Numbered from the stretch's first letter, positions 21,634-33,430 are shown. The stretch: DNA of 64,000 nucleotides from Paralithodes platypus (GCA_032716605.1 CM064481.1:15773902-15837901); one strand, 5' to 3'. The notes: generated by a model not told the origin, from the sequence alone. Made by a program: numbers and translations.

Positions 21634-22320
21634 AAAGAAAAAATAACTGAACTGACACTAGACAATCTTAGTTCCCCTTACGTTAAGTATCATTCCAGAT
21701 GTTACTTGAGTCTTGCGTAACATACCAAATGTTACTTGAGTAATAACTTCTTACCAAAGTGACCAACACTAACCTAATCCCATCTAATTAAGAACTTGGT
21801 TCCCGGCGACCAACGCCTACGGAATCCAACGTCCTTCAAATCCCGGCAACCAACACCAGAAATAAAGCTACACACTTTACTGAGATGCTCAAGATAGGAA
21901 GTGGTGAGTTCGTATTCGGCTCAGCCTATACCCGGCGGAAGTGGCTCCCCACTATTAAAACAGGCATGCGTTCTTAGTAGGCCCAAACTACGAACGTATT
22001 CTGCTAGACCTTGAGGCGAAAATGTCCTGTGGGCGACGGCCAAGCCGGGGACCACAATAGACAAAGTGAAGTAAAATTTTGCCTCCCGAAAATTTACCAC
22101 CCCCGGCAAAACTAGACAGAAATATTTCGACCAATTTTGTGCCAAACAAAGACAACCCGAAATCAACATAGCTCTAGACACTTCCGGAAATTTCCAGGCG
22201 GGAAAACCGCATGAAGTGACTAGAGGCACGTTGTCACAAGTCTTACTTAATAAATCCCGCCGGAAGGGCCAAACCTCCCCAGCTACTAGATTTCACAACG
22301 TGCACATATTATGTCATGGT
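21634..22320 (-). other. DIRS-B leader sequence
   Basis: No protein-like frame could be recognised on either strand. It contains short repeats (AAATGTTACTTGAGT and CCAGATGTTACTTGAGT near 21697-21742) and CCGGCGACCAAC/CCGGCAACCAAC near 21802 and 21843. TATTCGGCTCAGCC near 21912 resembles TTTTCGGCTCAGCC in the DIRS-C leader (31520), which supports leader identity. Confidence 0.5.
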
Positions 22321-22530
22321 TATCTATCTATCTATCTATCGCCCGACGCCGTGATCCCCGAAGGGGTGGCCACGAACAAACCGCCCCCATGCACCTCTGT
22401 CCCCAGTCAGTCGACGTCTCTCCCACCAACCAGCACCGCCTTCGTTCATATACTTCCTCACTCCATCCTTCCACCTCTCTTTCGGTCTACCTCTCCCTCT
22501 CTGTCCCTTCACCTCGCTCTCGTTATACAT
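22321..22530 (-). pseudogene. RTE-like LINE 3' scrap
   Basis: Minus-strand product GQRGRGRPKERWKDGVRKYM and NEGGAGWWERRRLTGDRGAW matches the C-terminus of the LINE at 12341-13461. The 3' tail is the (TATC)n run at 22321-22340, the complement of (ATAG)n. About 190 bp are kept, so the copy is strongly 5'-truncated. No clear target duplication was seen. Confidence 0.8.
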
Positions 22531-22861
22531 TAATCAATCACTAAATAATAACACATCCTAGCCATAACTAAAAAACCTACAGGAGGCCAACTAGACAGGG
22601 GCAGGTGGCAGAATATCATAAAAGCACAAACCTGGAGTCCAGCGAAGTCCTCCAACACCCATCACGTAGTAACAGGAACGTAGGCTGAAAAGCGTCATGA
22701 ACAAGTACCAAGTCCCTCACTAAGTGAGACAACTTGAAACGCACATGTTCCTCTCAAAGCGAAGAAAACAACGCTTAACCCACCCAAATAGGTGGCCGAA
22801 AAGCGGGCCCCGGATCCTCTAAAGAAGCCTCTTGCCTATAAGAGCTAAAATAGAATAACCT
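22531..22861. other. Leader sequence without gene
   Basis: This lies between two LINE scraps inside the DIRS-B leader. Nothing recognisable was seen on either strand. Confidence 0.4.
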
Positions 22862-23510
22862 GGGGGAATTGTAGGGCTGATAAGGAGGACATTTGTGTCA
22901 CTTGACGAAGAAATATTCAGGAATCTCTATACAGCGCTGGTTAGGCCGCACCTGGAATATGCGAACCAGGTGTGGGCTCCATATATGGTAAAGGATATAG
23001 AAGCAGTGGAGAAAGTGCAGAGGAGAGCTAGCAAGCTAGTACCAACGTTGAAGAACGCGGGCTATGAGCAGAGGTTGAGGACACTGGGGCTTCCGACACT
23101 GGCATATAGGAGAAAGAGAGGGGATATGATAGAGACTTTTAAGATAGTGTCAGGAATGTATGATGAGGATGTGTGAAGGTATCTTCTTGATGCGGGAGGG
23201 AACAAGAACGAGAGGACACTCTAAGAAAATTTACAAAGAAAGAAATAGGCTTGAAAAAGGCAAATAACTCATTTTGTGATAGAGTGGTAAATGAGTGGAA
23301 CGCACTGCCCCAGTATGTAGTCGATTCCGAATCAATAAGGAAGTTTGAAAGTAATCTTGATAAAGCATGGGGAAGACAAGATTTGAAGTTTGATTATAAA
23401 GCAAAAATACAGAATAGTAAAAATGTTGCGTCTGCTACCGCCGCCGCCAACACCGTGAACGACTGCAGCAGTGCAAGTACTGGTACTGAGCTGGATACAC
23501 AGGCCTAGTT
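22862..23510 (+). pseudogene. CR1-like LINE RT C-terminal scrap
   Basis: The frame from about 22895 reads RNLYTALVRPHLEYANQVWA, KDIEAVEKVQRRASKLV, RLRTLGLPTLAYRRKRGDMI and ETFKIVSGMYDEDV. This is the thumb and C-terminal pattern of CR1-group LINE proteins. A stop at 23174 and frame changes precede the final part (FCDRVVNEWNALPQYVVDSE) ending at a stop at 23506. No catalytic region is present. The element is heavily 5'-truncated and inactive. Confidence 0.8.
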
Positions 23511-25157
23511 TGCCTTTTTCCAGAGGATCTACTGTAAGAGAAAAGACTCACAAGTCGGAAGGCAGAAGAAGAATGAAGCTGAGGCTGGGCACACCTCCGA
23601 ACACGTCCGGACCCGACGGTGCCTAGGAGAAGAAGGACATATGCGCCCAGATAAGAGCTGGATGACGCGCACAATAGACAGCAGATGCCTGAGAAGCGCA
23701 TTATGCTGGATCATGTTTAATGCTTTTAATATTTTTATTTTTTACTGGTTTTTTCTAGTAGTGGTACCCACATCATAAGGACGAGTCCAAGAGTGGTTTT
23801 GTTATATTTAAGAGCGTTTCGCTCACAATATTTGGCAATCTAATATTTTACTCTCCTAGGCGGGTCGTTTGAACGGCGAGCCTTGAGTTAAAAAATTGGC
23901 TATTACTGTACTATTGTAAGGCCCATCGTCAATGATGGAGGGGCCACTAATAAATAACCTATGTTTGTTTGTAAATTTCCTATTGATATGCGCACTTCCG
24001 TCTAGGGTCATGAGCAGGAATCGAACACACAACCATTCAATTGTAAGACTACTACAAAAACTGTTATGGATAATCAAATCTCAAAATAAAGAACTTGACA
24101 ACAGAGGCAGCAGGGCCACTTGGAAAGCCGCCATTTATGACGTGCACGAGACTGTAACCACATTCTCTGTGGACAAAATGGTCTTTAAACTTGTATGTAT
24201 GTATGTATACTGTATACAGTATGTATGCCAGACCTATGAGAGTTCCGTATGGAGCTCAGAGGTCTGGTTAATCTGCTCTACATAACTAACTATATAGTAT
24301 ATAATTATGTAATATGGTTATTGGAATGAATTAAAAGTACTCAAGCCAAATCATACCTATCTTAACACTTACGCTGCGTGCATATTTCCGCCATATTAGG
24401 GTTCATTCAGGCAGTCCTGATTGATTAGGCAAGTGTCTGAATGAAATGAAATTTATTCAGCCAAAAAATAGAAGAAAATAGCTTCAAAATTACACCAAAA
24501 CGAGCTTCGTAGCTCACAGGCTTCACCCGCAGCGCTACCATAGACATTCGCTAAAATGAGCAATTATCGCTAATGTCTCGCTACATTTGCCTTTGGCAGC
24601 GCTTTATATGTCGTGAAACTCTGACTCAGAGTCTTCAGTGCCGTGGCCGGCTGGCTGGGAGAAGGACGTGTGGCCTGCCGCGCTCCCGCTGCCTCGCACT
24701 CGATTCTACAGGCTATACGAGGCTTTAAAAGCCTGTAAATTGCTGTAAATTGCCATGGTGTTCCGGAACGTCTCCCGTCGGCAATGGGTTAATATGCCAC
24801 CTAGGCTAACAAAAAGGCATTCCCAAACTTCCTTCAAACTAAAAAAATATTCACTCAGGCCCTCTTCAAGCTAAATTTATACCAGGGTGTCAAACCTGAG
24901 CCATTTTGTTTGAAGATTGAATAAATACAAGAAAATTAACATGAAATTGCATTGTTTTGGCCATTTTATGACTTACAAAGACATAATGTGAACAATAAAC
25001 CATAATGTTATCTTTATGTATGCAATAATAACGACTTAAAATAGTGGACTCTGCTTTTGTTTGACACCCTGATTTGTGCATAGAATAATGTCCCAGCCGA
25101 TTTCTTCAATGTTACAATCTCGCTATTGCACTCCCAGACGCCTGAATAGGGTGAAGC
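23511..25157. other. Non-coding stretch; DIRS end at 23935-23975
   Basis: At 23935-23975 the complement of TTATTAGTGGCCCCTCCATC marks the outer end of DIRS-B. Outside it I see no gene on either strand. A TATGTATG microsatellite lies at 24197-24235. A weak candidate for a further TTAA element (24362-24792) is listed among the rejected items. Confidence 0.45.
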
Positions 25158-25417
25158 GTTTTATTATGGCCATGTGGAACGTATGGGAAGAGAGAGAATG
25201 ACTAAGAGTGTGTAAGACAGTGAGGTGGAAGGACAAAGAGGGAGAGGTAGACCAAGTGAGAGGTGGAAGGATGGAGTTAAGAAGTATATGCATGTAAGCG
25301 GTGCTGGATGGGAGGAGGGGCATCAACTGACTGGGAACAGAGGTGCATGCAGGCGATTCGTTCGTGGCCACCCCTGTGGGAATCACAGCGTCCGTCAATA
25401 GATAGATAGTTTTATTA
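25158..25417 (+). mobile_element. RTE-like LINE scrap with 9-bp target duplication, 25167-25408
   Basis: Similar at DNA level to the 3' end of the 12341-13461 LINE (GGCCATGTGGAACGTATGG onward, GGTAGACC, GTTCGTGGCCACCCC) and ending in (ATAG)n at 25396-25408. It is flanked on both sides by GTTTTATTA (25158-25166 and 25409-25417), a perfect target-site duplication. Frames are broken. The 242 bp kept make it the shortest confirmed insertion of the family here. Confidence 0.85.
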
Positions 25418-25444
25418 CGCCTTTGAATCTTTTAGGACTTCCAC

Positions 25445-25860
25445 CGTTTCACACATCTAGTTTGAAGATATTTATTAGTGGCCCCTTCATCATTGACGAT
25501 ATGCCATATACAGTAAAGGTACTCTTTCAACCCTTGCATCAGCTGTTTGAAACACCCGCCACAGGGAGAGTCCTACATCTTAAGGGTACGCTAATTCTCT
25601 TACGGAATCGTCCTTATGATCGGAAGCTCACTTCGAAAACATTTGTAAAAAATAATAGAAGAAAGTTAACATTAGAACTGCTAAAAACAAGCTTCCCAAC
25701 TTGTGGATGTTTTCCCGTGTGGGCTTCCCCTCAGGCACTGATCCTGCCAGTGCAGTATTCCTTCTTCCTCTCTCTGTGGCCCTTGCGGCAGGACGTGTAT
25801 CCCCAGCCTATCTTCATTCTTCATTCTACTGGTCTCCTGTGAGTCATTTTCTAATTTGTA
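25445..25860. repeat. DIRS terminal sequence, solitary copy
   Basis: Begins TTTATTAGTGGCCCCTTCAT and runs through CATCAGCTGTTTGAAACACC, TTACGGAATCGTCCTTATGA and CAACTTGTGGATGTTTTCCC. It matches the body of the terminal module at 29513-30600 in the same orientation. No DIRS genes are attached, so it is a solo or rearranged end. Confidence 0.7.
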
Positions 25861-26351
25861 TTATCTGAGATATTCTAGAATAGGTTTAGACTAGATAGGT
25901 CGGGCGTCCCCATTGGTAAGGCCCACAGGAGTGTGTTATTATAGGGTGTTTGGTTCTGGCGTCCCCCGCGTCCCCTCAGGATGCTTACGCCATTGTTAAT
26001 GTTGTCATTATTTTTCTGCTGTCAGCATAGCCACTTAGTTATTTAGGAGGCTTTTTGGATGCAGGGCACCGCTTGGCTGCTACCCATCTGGTAGGTTAAG
26101 CGTAATTGTCATCTTCGGCAGACATTATAGTTTAAGGGTTACTTCACGTAGTGGAGAACTTTCTAAAAGGTACTGCGTTGTCCCTCCCAAACTACGCGTC
26201 GTCGTGAGGCGGTGTCGTCATGAGGCGGTTGGCTACTAGATCTTCCCTGGAGGTAAGAGTATCACTTATCGTCGTGCTGCTTACCCTAGGCCTCGTGGCT
26301 AGCCTGATGGTAGGGGTAATTTTATGGCTAGGGTACATTATCTTTATTATT
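25861..26351. other. Unassigned non-coding stretch
   Basis: No recognisable coding sequence or repeat. It contains two related GGCGTCCCC words (25903 and 25959) but no clear structure. Confidence 0.4.
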
Positions 26352-26416
26352 ATGTAGGCTATACTATAGGTTAGAGTCCCGGAGGGAAGAAGGAAAATCT
26401 AATATATAGTAGTGGC

Positions 26417-29400
26417 TCCGGAGTGGCACCAAGAGTGGCCAATACATCCCGAAGACTATTTGGTACACATAGTACTCCAAACAATCCCTCCCCAATCTTG
26501 TTTGCAAATATCCAAGGCCTAAAAAATAGAACCACGAACAAAGTACCATTTATTAGGGGCCTGCTAGAAGAAGGAAACGCTATATTTGCGGCTCTCACAG
26601 AAACTCACATTAAAGATCAGGAAGATAGTGAGGTATGGATTCCTGGTTACAACCTACATAGGGCGGACAGAACGCATAGATCACATGGAGGTGTAGCCTT
26701 GTACATACATGACTCACTGATATGTACTGAATTCCTAAATAACAGTAATGAAGTGGTGGAAATACTTGGAGTTAAAATAGAATCCCTAAATTTAGCAGTT
26801 ATTGTTACATACAGGCCTCCAGACTCATCCCGAGAAGAATTCAAAACCCAGCTCAACAAAATAAAATCAGAAGTGGAAACCCTGGGGAACCCAACACCAA
26901 ATATTATATGGCTAGGAGACTTTAACCTACCAAACATTAAATGGAGACAACTAGAAAACCAGTTAGTGGCAAATAACACCGGAGAAGCAAATACTAATAC
27001 GAGAGACCTTTTTTAACTTTGTGATTTTTTTAGTCTTACCCAACATATTGCTGAACCCACACGGGAAAACAATATCTTAGACCTGGTCTTCACTAACAAC
27101 AACTCTCTAGTACACAGCATTAACATATCGGACACAACATACTCAGATCATAAATTAATTGAGATCAAAACAACCTTAGAAAGTGTACAGACAACCTCAG
27201 AATCGAGAACAAAAACCGGCCCCTTCAGTAAATTTAACTTCAATAACAAAAACATTAGGTGGGAAGAGGTAAATCAAGAAATGGAGGAAATAGACTGGGA
27301 AGATTTAATGGATAACCTGACACCAGCAGAATGTCTAGTCTTAATAACAGAAACCATGACCCAAATCTGTAGCCACCATATACCTGCAAGACAAACAAAA
27401 CGAAGAAGCAAACAAGATCGGGAAAGGAGGAGGCTGTACAGAAGAAGAAAATTACTCACACAAAGACGCACACATCAAAATCTACAGGATAGGCAAAAGG
27501 TCGAAATAGATAGAGAAATTGTGGAAATTGAACAAAGGCTAAGAATATCATATGAACTACAACATATGGAAGAGGAGAGGAAAGCTATTGCAGGTATAAA
27601 GGAAAATTCCAAATACTTCTTTTCATACGCCAAACAAAAGGCTAAAACAACATCAAACATCGGCCCACTGAGCAAAGGGGACGGCTCTTTCACAGGGGAC
27701 AAAAAGGAAATGAGCGAACTCTTAAGCAGGCAGTATGAAATGGCATTCAGTGAGCCTGATGAAACAAAAGTCATCAGAGACCAAAATATATTTTTCATGG
27801 AAACCTCCCCCACGGAAACCCCTCAGATGCTGGATATTGATTTCGGTCCAAAAGACATAGAAGAGGCCATTTCCAACATGCCATCCCACTCGGCACCAGG
27901 CCCGGACTCATGGAATTCGATCCTAATGAAAAAATGTAAGGAAAACCTCTCAAAACCCCTGGCTATAATGTGGAGAAGGAGTTTAGACACTGGTGACATA
28001 CCAGATAGCTTGAAAAATGCAATAATTGCCCCACTGCATAAAGGAGGGAGTAAAGCACTACCAAAAAACTACCGCCCGGTAGCTCTAACCTCTCACATCA
28101 TTAAAGTTTTCGAGCGAGTCCTGCGAAGCAAAATTTCAACATTCATGGAGGCAAATGAACTACACAACACCGGTCAACATGGGTTTAGAGCGGGAAGATC
28201 ATGTCTCTCACAACTTTTGGAACACTATGACAAAATTCTTAAAGCGCTAGAAGAAAAGAAAAACGTGGATGTCATTTACACCGATTTTGCTAAGGCATTT
28301 GATAAATGTGACCATGGTATAATAGCCCACAAACTGAAAGCAAAAGGTATAACTGGGAAAATCGGACGGTGGATATACAATTTCCTCGTAAACCGAAAAC
28401 AATCGGTAGCAGTAAACCAAGTCACTTCTGAGCCTTCGGATATCAAAAGCTCAGTGCCCCAAGGAACAGTGCTAGCGCCCCTTCTGTTCCTCATACTAAT
28501 TTGCGACATAGATACCAACACCAGACACAGTACGGTGTCGTCTTTTGCTGATGACACAAAATTAAGTAAGATAGTAAACACACAAGAGGACACGGGCCGA
28601 CTGCAGGAAGACATGAATGTAGTGTTCCAGTGGACCAGGGAAAACAACATGCAATTCAATGAGGAAAAATTCCAATTAATACGGTACGGAGATAATAATG
28701 GTGTTAAAGAAATTACAAATTACTTAACAGAATCTAACCACATAATAGAACGGAAAGACAGTGTGAAAGACCTTGGGGTATTAATGTCTGAAAATATGGG
28801 TTTCAAAGTACATAACCAGGTCAAAGTGGCGGCTGCGAAACGTCTAACGGGTTGGATTCTGCGTACTTTTAAAACACGCGGTGAATTGCCTATGATAACA
28901 CTCTTCAAATCTCTAGTGCTACCGCGGCTTGAATACTGTAGCGTATTAACATCCCCATACAAAGCAGGTGAAATAAATGACGTAGAGAGTGTACAAAGAA
29001 ATTTCACTTCGCATATAAGTTCGATAAAACATCTACACTATTGGGAGCGTTTAAGAGCACTGAATCTGTACTCACTGGAACGTAGAAGAGAACGTTACCT
29101 AATAATATACACATGGAAAATCGCAGAGGGTTTAGTACCAAACCTACATACTCCGATAGTCATGAAATTCAGTGATAGGAGAGGCTGGGAATGCGAAATC
29201 CCCCGGATGAATAACAGGGGTGCTATGGGCTCTCTGCGAGAGGGCTGGTTATCACACAGAGGCCCACGTCTCTTCAACAAACTCCCACGGCGAGTAAGAG
29301 ACATGAGGGACATCTCGTTAGACAACTTCAAGAGAGCCCTAGATGTCGAACTGCAAAAAGTGCCAGACGAGCCCATCCTTGCAAGGGAGCGAGCTGTCGC

Positions 29401-29512
29401 TTCAAACAGTCTACTGCACCAAATCACCACCCATAACGAGGGGCGTCGCGCTCCTTGGTGCCGCTAGAGGAGCGGCGAACACATCCAAAGGTATCCAAAG
29501 GTAAGGTAAGGA
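26417..29512 (+). mobile_element. CR1/Jockey-type LINE with (AAGGT)-like tail, inserted in a DIRS terminal module
   Basis: The left flank reads AGTAGTGGCTCCGGA and the right flank ATCATTGACGATATGCC, two parts of one DIRS terminal sequence, so the LINE split it. The 3' end is CCAAAGGTATCCAAAGG followed by TAAGGTAAGG, a short tandem tail. Coding begins within a few bases of the left junction, so the element is 5'-truncated just before or at the start of ORF2. No gag-like ORF1 is present. Confidence 0.8.
26423..29467 (+). pseudogene. LINE endonuclease-RT (ORF2), one in-frame stop
   Basis: 1014 codons in a single frame with one stop (TAA at 27014-27016, codon 198). Endonuclease: LFANIQGLKNR, ALTETHIKD (Glu), VALYIHDSL, VTYRPPDSS, IIWLGDFNLPNI and TYSDHKLI. 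RT: KNYRPVALTSHIIKVFERVL, GQHGFRAGRSCLSQLLEHYD, VIYTDFAKAFDKCDHGI (motif A), SSVPQGTVLAPLLFLI, SSFADDTKLSKI (catalytic FADD, about residue 706) and DLGVLMSENMGFKVH. C-terminal region with LPRLEYCSVL and ESVQRNFTSHI. The stop lies in the endonuclease, where CAA to TAA is the simplest change, so this copy appears recently active. The clade is within the CR1/Jockey group; finer placement needs a tree. Confidence 0.9.
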
Positions 29513-30665
29513 ATCATTGACGATATGCCTTATACAATAAAGGCACTCTTTCAACCCATGCGTCAGCTGTTTGAAACACCCGCCACAGGGAGAGAGAGAG
29601 TCCTACATCATAAGGGTACGCTAATTCTCTTACGGAATCGTCCTTATGATCGGGAGCTCACTACGAAAAAAATTTGTAAAAAATAATAGAAGAAAATTAA
29701 CATTATCTATCTATCTATCTATTGCCTGACGCCGTGATCCCCGAAGGGGTGGCCACGAACGAACCGCCCCCATGCACCTCTGTCCCCAGTCATTCGACGC
29801 CCCTCCCCCCAACCAGCACCGCCTTCGTTCATGTACTTCCTCACTCCATCCTTCCACCTCTCATTCGGTCTACCTCTCCCTCTCTGTCCCTCCACCTCGC
29901 TCTCATACACCCTCTTAGTCATTCTCTCGCTTTCCATACGTTCCATATGGCCGAACCATCTCAAGTTGTTCCTTTTCACACTTTCCAGCACATCTACCTC
30001 CACACCACACCTCCTTCTTACTTCCTCATTAGTCTGTCTATCCCTCCATGTAACTCCGCATGCACTCCTTAAGTAATTCATTTCCACTGCTCTCACTCTT
30101 GGTCTGAGTCTCTCAACCAACGTCCATGCTTCGCTTCCGTAAGTCAGTGTCGGGATTACCACACTGTCATGCAAGGACTTCTTCACTTCCATACTGACCA
30201 CCCTATTTCTTGTTACTGCTTTTAGCGTTCCTACAACCCTCTTCCCCTGTTGTACCCTCTCCCGCACTTCTTCATCCATAGTCCCATCTTTACTCAAAAC
30301 ACTGCCCAGATACTTAAAAGAGTTGACGATCTCCATAGCCTGACCGTTCAGCTTCACCTCACACTCTGTGACTTCACCCCTTTCGAAGACCATAACCTTG
30401 CTCTTCCCCGCATTTACATTAATTTCATTAAATTAACATTTGAACTGCTAAAAACAACTTCCCAACTTGTGGATGTTTTCCCGTGTGGGCTTCCCCTCAG
30501 GCACTGCCAGTGCCATATTCCTTCTTCAATGATATATCAAGATAACTTTAAAATACCAACGAATGGGAAGGGGATGGAAGGGAGGGCCAGAATCGTCAAT
30601 GATTCCGGGGCCACTACTAAATATTAGGTTTTCCTTCTTCCCTCCGGGACTCAAACCTATAATTT
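29513..30665. repeat. DIRS terminal module, right part, with LINE insertion
   Basis: Together with 26352-26416 this forms a module like 15711-16206. The left arm GGAAGAAGGAAAATCTAATA (26372-) pairs with CTAAATATTAGGTTTTCCTT (30617-) near the right end. The body matches 25445-25860. It is interrupted by an RTE-like LINE at 29705-30429. Just outside the right arm begins the DIRS-C terminal sequence. Confidence 0.72.
29694..30440 (-). mobile_element. RTE-like LINE, 5'-truncated, with 11-bp target duplication (29705-30429)
   Basis: The minus frame (30393-29719, 224 codons) starts VFERGEVTECEVKLNGQAME and continues YLGSVLSKDGTM, TYGSEAWTLVERL and RWFGHMERMESERMTKRVYE, nearly identical to the copy at 12341-13461. 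The 3' tail is (TATC)n at 29705-29721. AAATTAACATT flanks both sides (29694-29704 and 30430-30440) and occurs once, as AAGTTAACATT, in the uninterrupted copy at 25680. This is an exact, recent insertion. The catalytic RT part is absent. Confidence 0.92.
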
Positions 30666-31959
30666 ATTAGTGGCCCCTTCATCATTGACGATATGCCTGA
30701 TATCTCAATACTGGAGGGGGACATTTGTGACAATATCAAAAACCACTAACAAATCAACAATAGGATGAGAAAATATAGCCAAATATAGCGTTCTAATCTT
30801 TATTTTGTACCTACAAAATATATAAAAGGAAAAGTAATGCAGGCTGCGTACTTCGAAGAAGGCCTGCTTGCACATAACCTAACACAGTAACAGGTATATG
30901 TAACAATCGATCTCAGAATGTATCCAACATTTAAATCAATAAACTACATCTTTGTTTATGAATAACAATCCTTATACAAAAATTATGTCACTCCTGACTC
31001 TGACTATTCCTGGAGTAATGTAAGGTATAAACATATTTTGGTCATGTCTATCACATACAAAATTATTTATCCTTATGACTTATTGCATAACTTGTACAAT
31101 ATGTCTATGTATCAAAAATACAATAAATGAAAAGCATTCCTCTGAATTGTACTTCCAGTTCTTAAGATTAGGTATATCCCATAGCTTTGTATACCCATAA
31201 CTTGTTCGGAGGGGCTGAAGGTCTTTGCTCCTCAGTACCGACCTTCTCTTTCATGTGGTAATATTATTAATGAAAAGAAGGTGTCAGGAGACGTCCTGGC
31301 GACTATAACTATGTATGTACAGTATTGTGTTTATCTATCTTGTTGCAAACAAGTTAGAAAACACAATGGGTTTGGTTCAACTCCTTCGGCGGAAAATAAC
31401 CGAGTACTATTTTGCTGGAAGCCCTCTACGGTGGGCGAGAGTAACGATCCTATGAACCCGATCGTGGTCGGAGTACCACTACAAATTCCTGACGGAAGAG
31501 AAGGCCTCCTAAACGGGTTTTCGGCTCAGCCGGAATGACTCACCTATATGTAAAAGATATCCTCACGCGGCGGGGACAGTCCTGTACTCCGTCATTGCGG
31601 CGGAAAGGACTAGCTTGGTGTTAACGTTCATCCGTCATTGTGGCAGTAGAACAAAGTTAACAATTAACATTCTATAGGAATGATACATAGCATAGGTCTG
31701 TGATATGTAGTGTCATAGATAAGTAGTCATAATACCTTCAATGAGAAAACCGGTGGGTGGTTTTCCAGAAGGGTACGAAGGAAACTTCGTAAGTGTTACT
31801 ATATCAATTTTTTCTGGCGCGTTTGAGGTAAAGATATGTGTGAATGTCTTGGATTATCCTTATTAGCATTGATTCTTGGACATTTTTTTCCAGATCTCAC
31901 ACATCTACCTCAGCAAAGAGCCCCGGATAGGGGGGCAGATACCGGCGGGGGGGGGTCAT
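30666..31959 (+). other. DIRS-C leader
   Basis: No convincing gene. It starts TATAATTTATTAGTGGCCCC like the sequence next to the DIRS-B 3' arm and shares the AAGAAGGCCTGCTTG block near 30855. TTTTCGGCTCAGCC near 31520 matches the DIRS-B leader. Confidence 0.55.
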
Positions 31960-32187
31960 ATGGTCTGTCATCATGCCTTACGTTACTCTGTGTGCGACCG
32001 ACTTGCATGAACATTCCGGTATTCAACCACCAACTATGCATTTAATGTGTCACTTGCTTAGATCGCTCAAGAGGTATTTGGCAATCAAAAAAGTGCAGTG
32101 TGTGTTCAGAACTCAGAAGTGGGTTGTTGAACCATCAAGAAGTGTCTTGTCAAGTAGCTCTGCTTGATATTAAAGCTACTTTTAACA
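31960..32187 (+). pseudogene. DIRS-C gag head (cysteine-rich)
   Basis: The frame gives SSCLTLLCVRPTCMNIPV and NHQLCI, a stop, then CVTCLDRSRGIWQSKKCSVC and LLDIKATFNT. It aligns with the DIRS-A head (CSGSGCSN, HKLC, CLDRSRGQWLSKTCPQC). Eight or so Cys/His residues in CxxC-like pairs suggest a zinc-binding fold. It is cut at about 32187 by LINE J1 and resumes at 34531 (KEIAHKALQCDDEVLREFL). Confidence 0.7.
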
Positions 32188-32797
32188 CAGGAGGTGTTCC
32201 TCCTGTTGTACTTAAAAACTGTGCTTCCGTGCTGACTCCCTGCCTAGGCAAACTCTTTCGTCTTTGTCTCTCCTTTAACGTCTTTCCTTCTTGCTGGAAG
32301 TTTGCTCTCATTCAACCTGTCCCAAAGAAGGGTGACCGCTCTCAACCCTCCAACTATCGTCCAATTGCTCTCATCTCTTGTATCTCTAAAGTTTTTGAAA
32401 CTATTCTGGCTTCCAAATTTCTTAAGCATTTCTCTTCTCATAATCTGCTCTCAGATCGCCAGTATGGCTTCCTTAAGGGTCGCTACTACTGGTGATCTTC
32501 TTTCATATCTTACTAACTCTTGGTCATCCAACTTTCGGGACTTCGGTGAGACTTTTTCTGTTGCACTAGACATATCGAAGGCCTTTGATAGAGTCTGGCA
32601 CAAATCTTTAATTTCCAAACTGCCCCCTTTCGGTTTCTGTCCCTCCATCTGTGCCTTTGTCTCTAATTTCCTTTCCGGCCATTCCATAGCTGCGGTTGTG
32701 GATGGCCATCGCTCACTTCCTCATTCTATCAACTCCGGTGTTCCTCAGGGTTCTGTCCTATCTCCTATTCTCTTTCTAATTTTCATAAATGATCTTC

Positions 32798-33430
32798 TTA
32801 ACCTCTGAAGTGCGCATGGGGGTAATTGGAAACGTCCCCCTGTGCTGACGTATTTGAGGTGTTTCCGTCACTAAAATATTCATTGTGCCATTAATAGCAT
32901 TAATACTTATCCATATGCGCCTATTATGGGTTGATTATAAAGGTATTAACCTGAAACAACAATAAAACGAGTGAAAACAGCGTTTGGATGGTCAAAATCG
33001 GAGATATAGCCCGCGAGTTGTATAATGTATGGGTGAGGCAATCTGCTTTCCCGCCAATTTCCCCCAAGGCCACTGAGACACCGTCGATCGATACTCTCTC
33101 TCTCTCTTGCACTCGCTTGCTATCAGTGATGACCACACCCTCCAATCGGATTTCTAATGTTAGCACGAAAATATACCTCAGAATAAGGGAATAACAGGGA
33201 AAATAGGTGATAACTGAAGGAGAGGAGGAAAGTGGGGAAGGAGGGGAGGTAGAGGACTGAGATTTTGCATGGCCCAGGGGCCAAAAAAAAAAAATAAAAT
33301 AAAAGAAAATAAATTTTTTTTTTTTTTTTTTCGATGTCAAAAGTTGATTTTTTTTTTCTCTGACTCTTAAGAGTCTCCCCGCAGTGCGCCGGGGGAACTC
33401 TTAAGAGTCTCCCCGCAGCTCCCGGGTTAA
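32798..33430. mobile_element. TTAA element E, copy 1, 32802-33426
   Basis: Bounded by TTAACCTCTGAAGTGCGCAT on the left and CAGCTCCCGGGTTAA on the right, each with TTAA. The terminal inverted repeat is short and imperfect (CCTCTGAAGTG against CCCGGGAGCTG). Deleting 625 bp plus one TTAA rejoins the LINE J1 frame (FINDLLN to CT), as judged against LINE J2. The right end has two copies of a GACTCTTAAGAGTC-type palindrome followed by TCCCCGCAG. There is a poly(T) stretch near 33315-33332 but no gene. A second copy in the opposite orientation lies at 61279-61893. Confidence 0.85.

Larger units (their letters stand above)
15711..23975 (-). mobile_element. DIRS-B: largely complete DIRS-type retrotransposon
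   Basis: On the minus strand this runs from a terminal sequence near 23975 (TTATTAGTGGCCCC-type) through a leader, gag (21112-19691) and a long RT-RNaseH-recombinase frame (19664-16806) to a 3' module (16206-15711). Inside the leader lie a TTAA MITE (21161-21629), an RTE-like scrap (22321-22530) and a CR1-like scrap (22862-23510). The leader is otherwise without a gene. The cysteine-rich gag head seen in A and C was not found, so the 5' part of gag is probably deleted. Its 3' end abuts DIRS-A. DIRS elements leave no target duplication, as seen here. Confidence 0.8.

Noticed and set aside
24362..24792. Possible further TTAA element (TTAACACTTACGCTGCGTG ... CGGCAATGGGTTAA)
   Set aside because: TTAA at both ends and a plausible length, but the terminal repeats match poorly and there is no host reading frame or second copy to prove the ends. 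Left as an unproven candidate.
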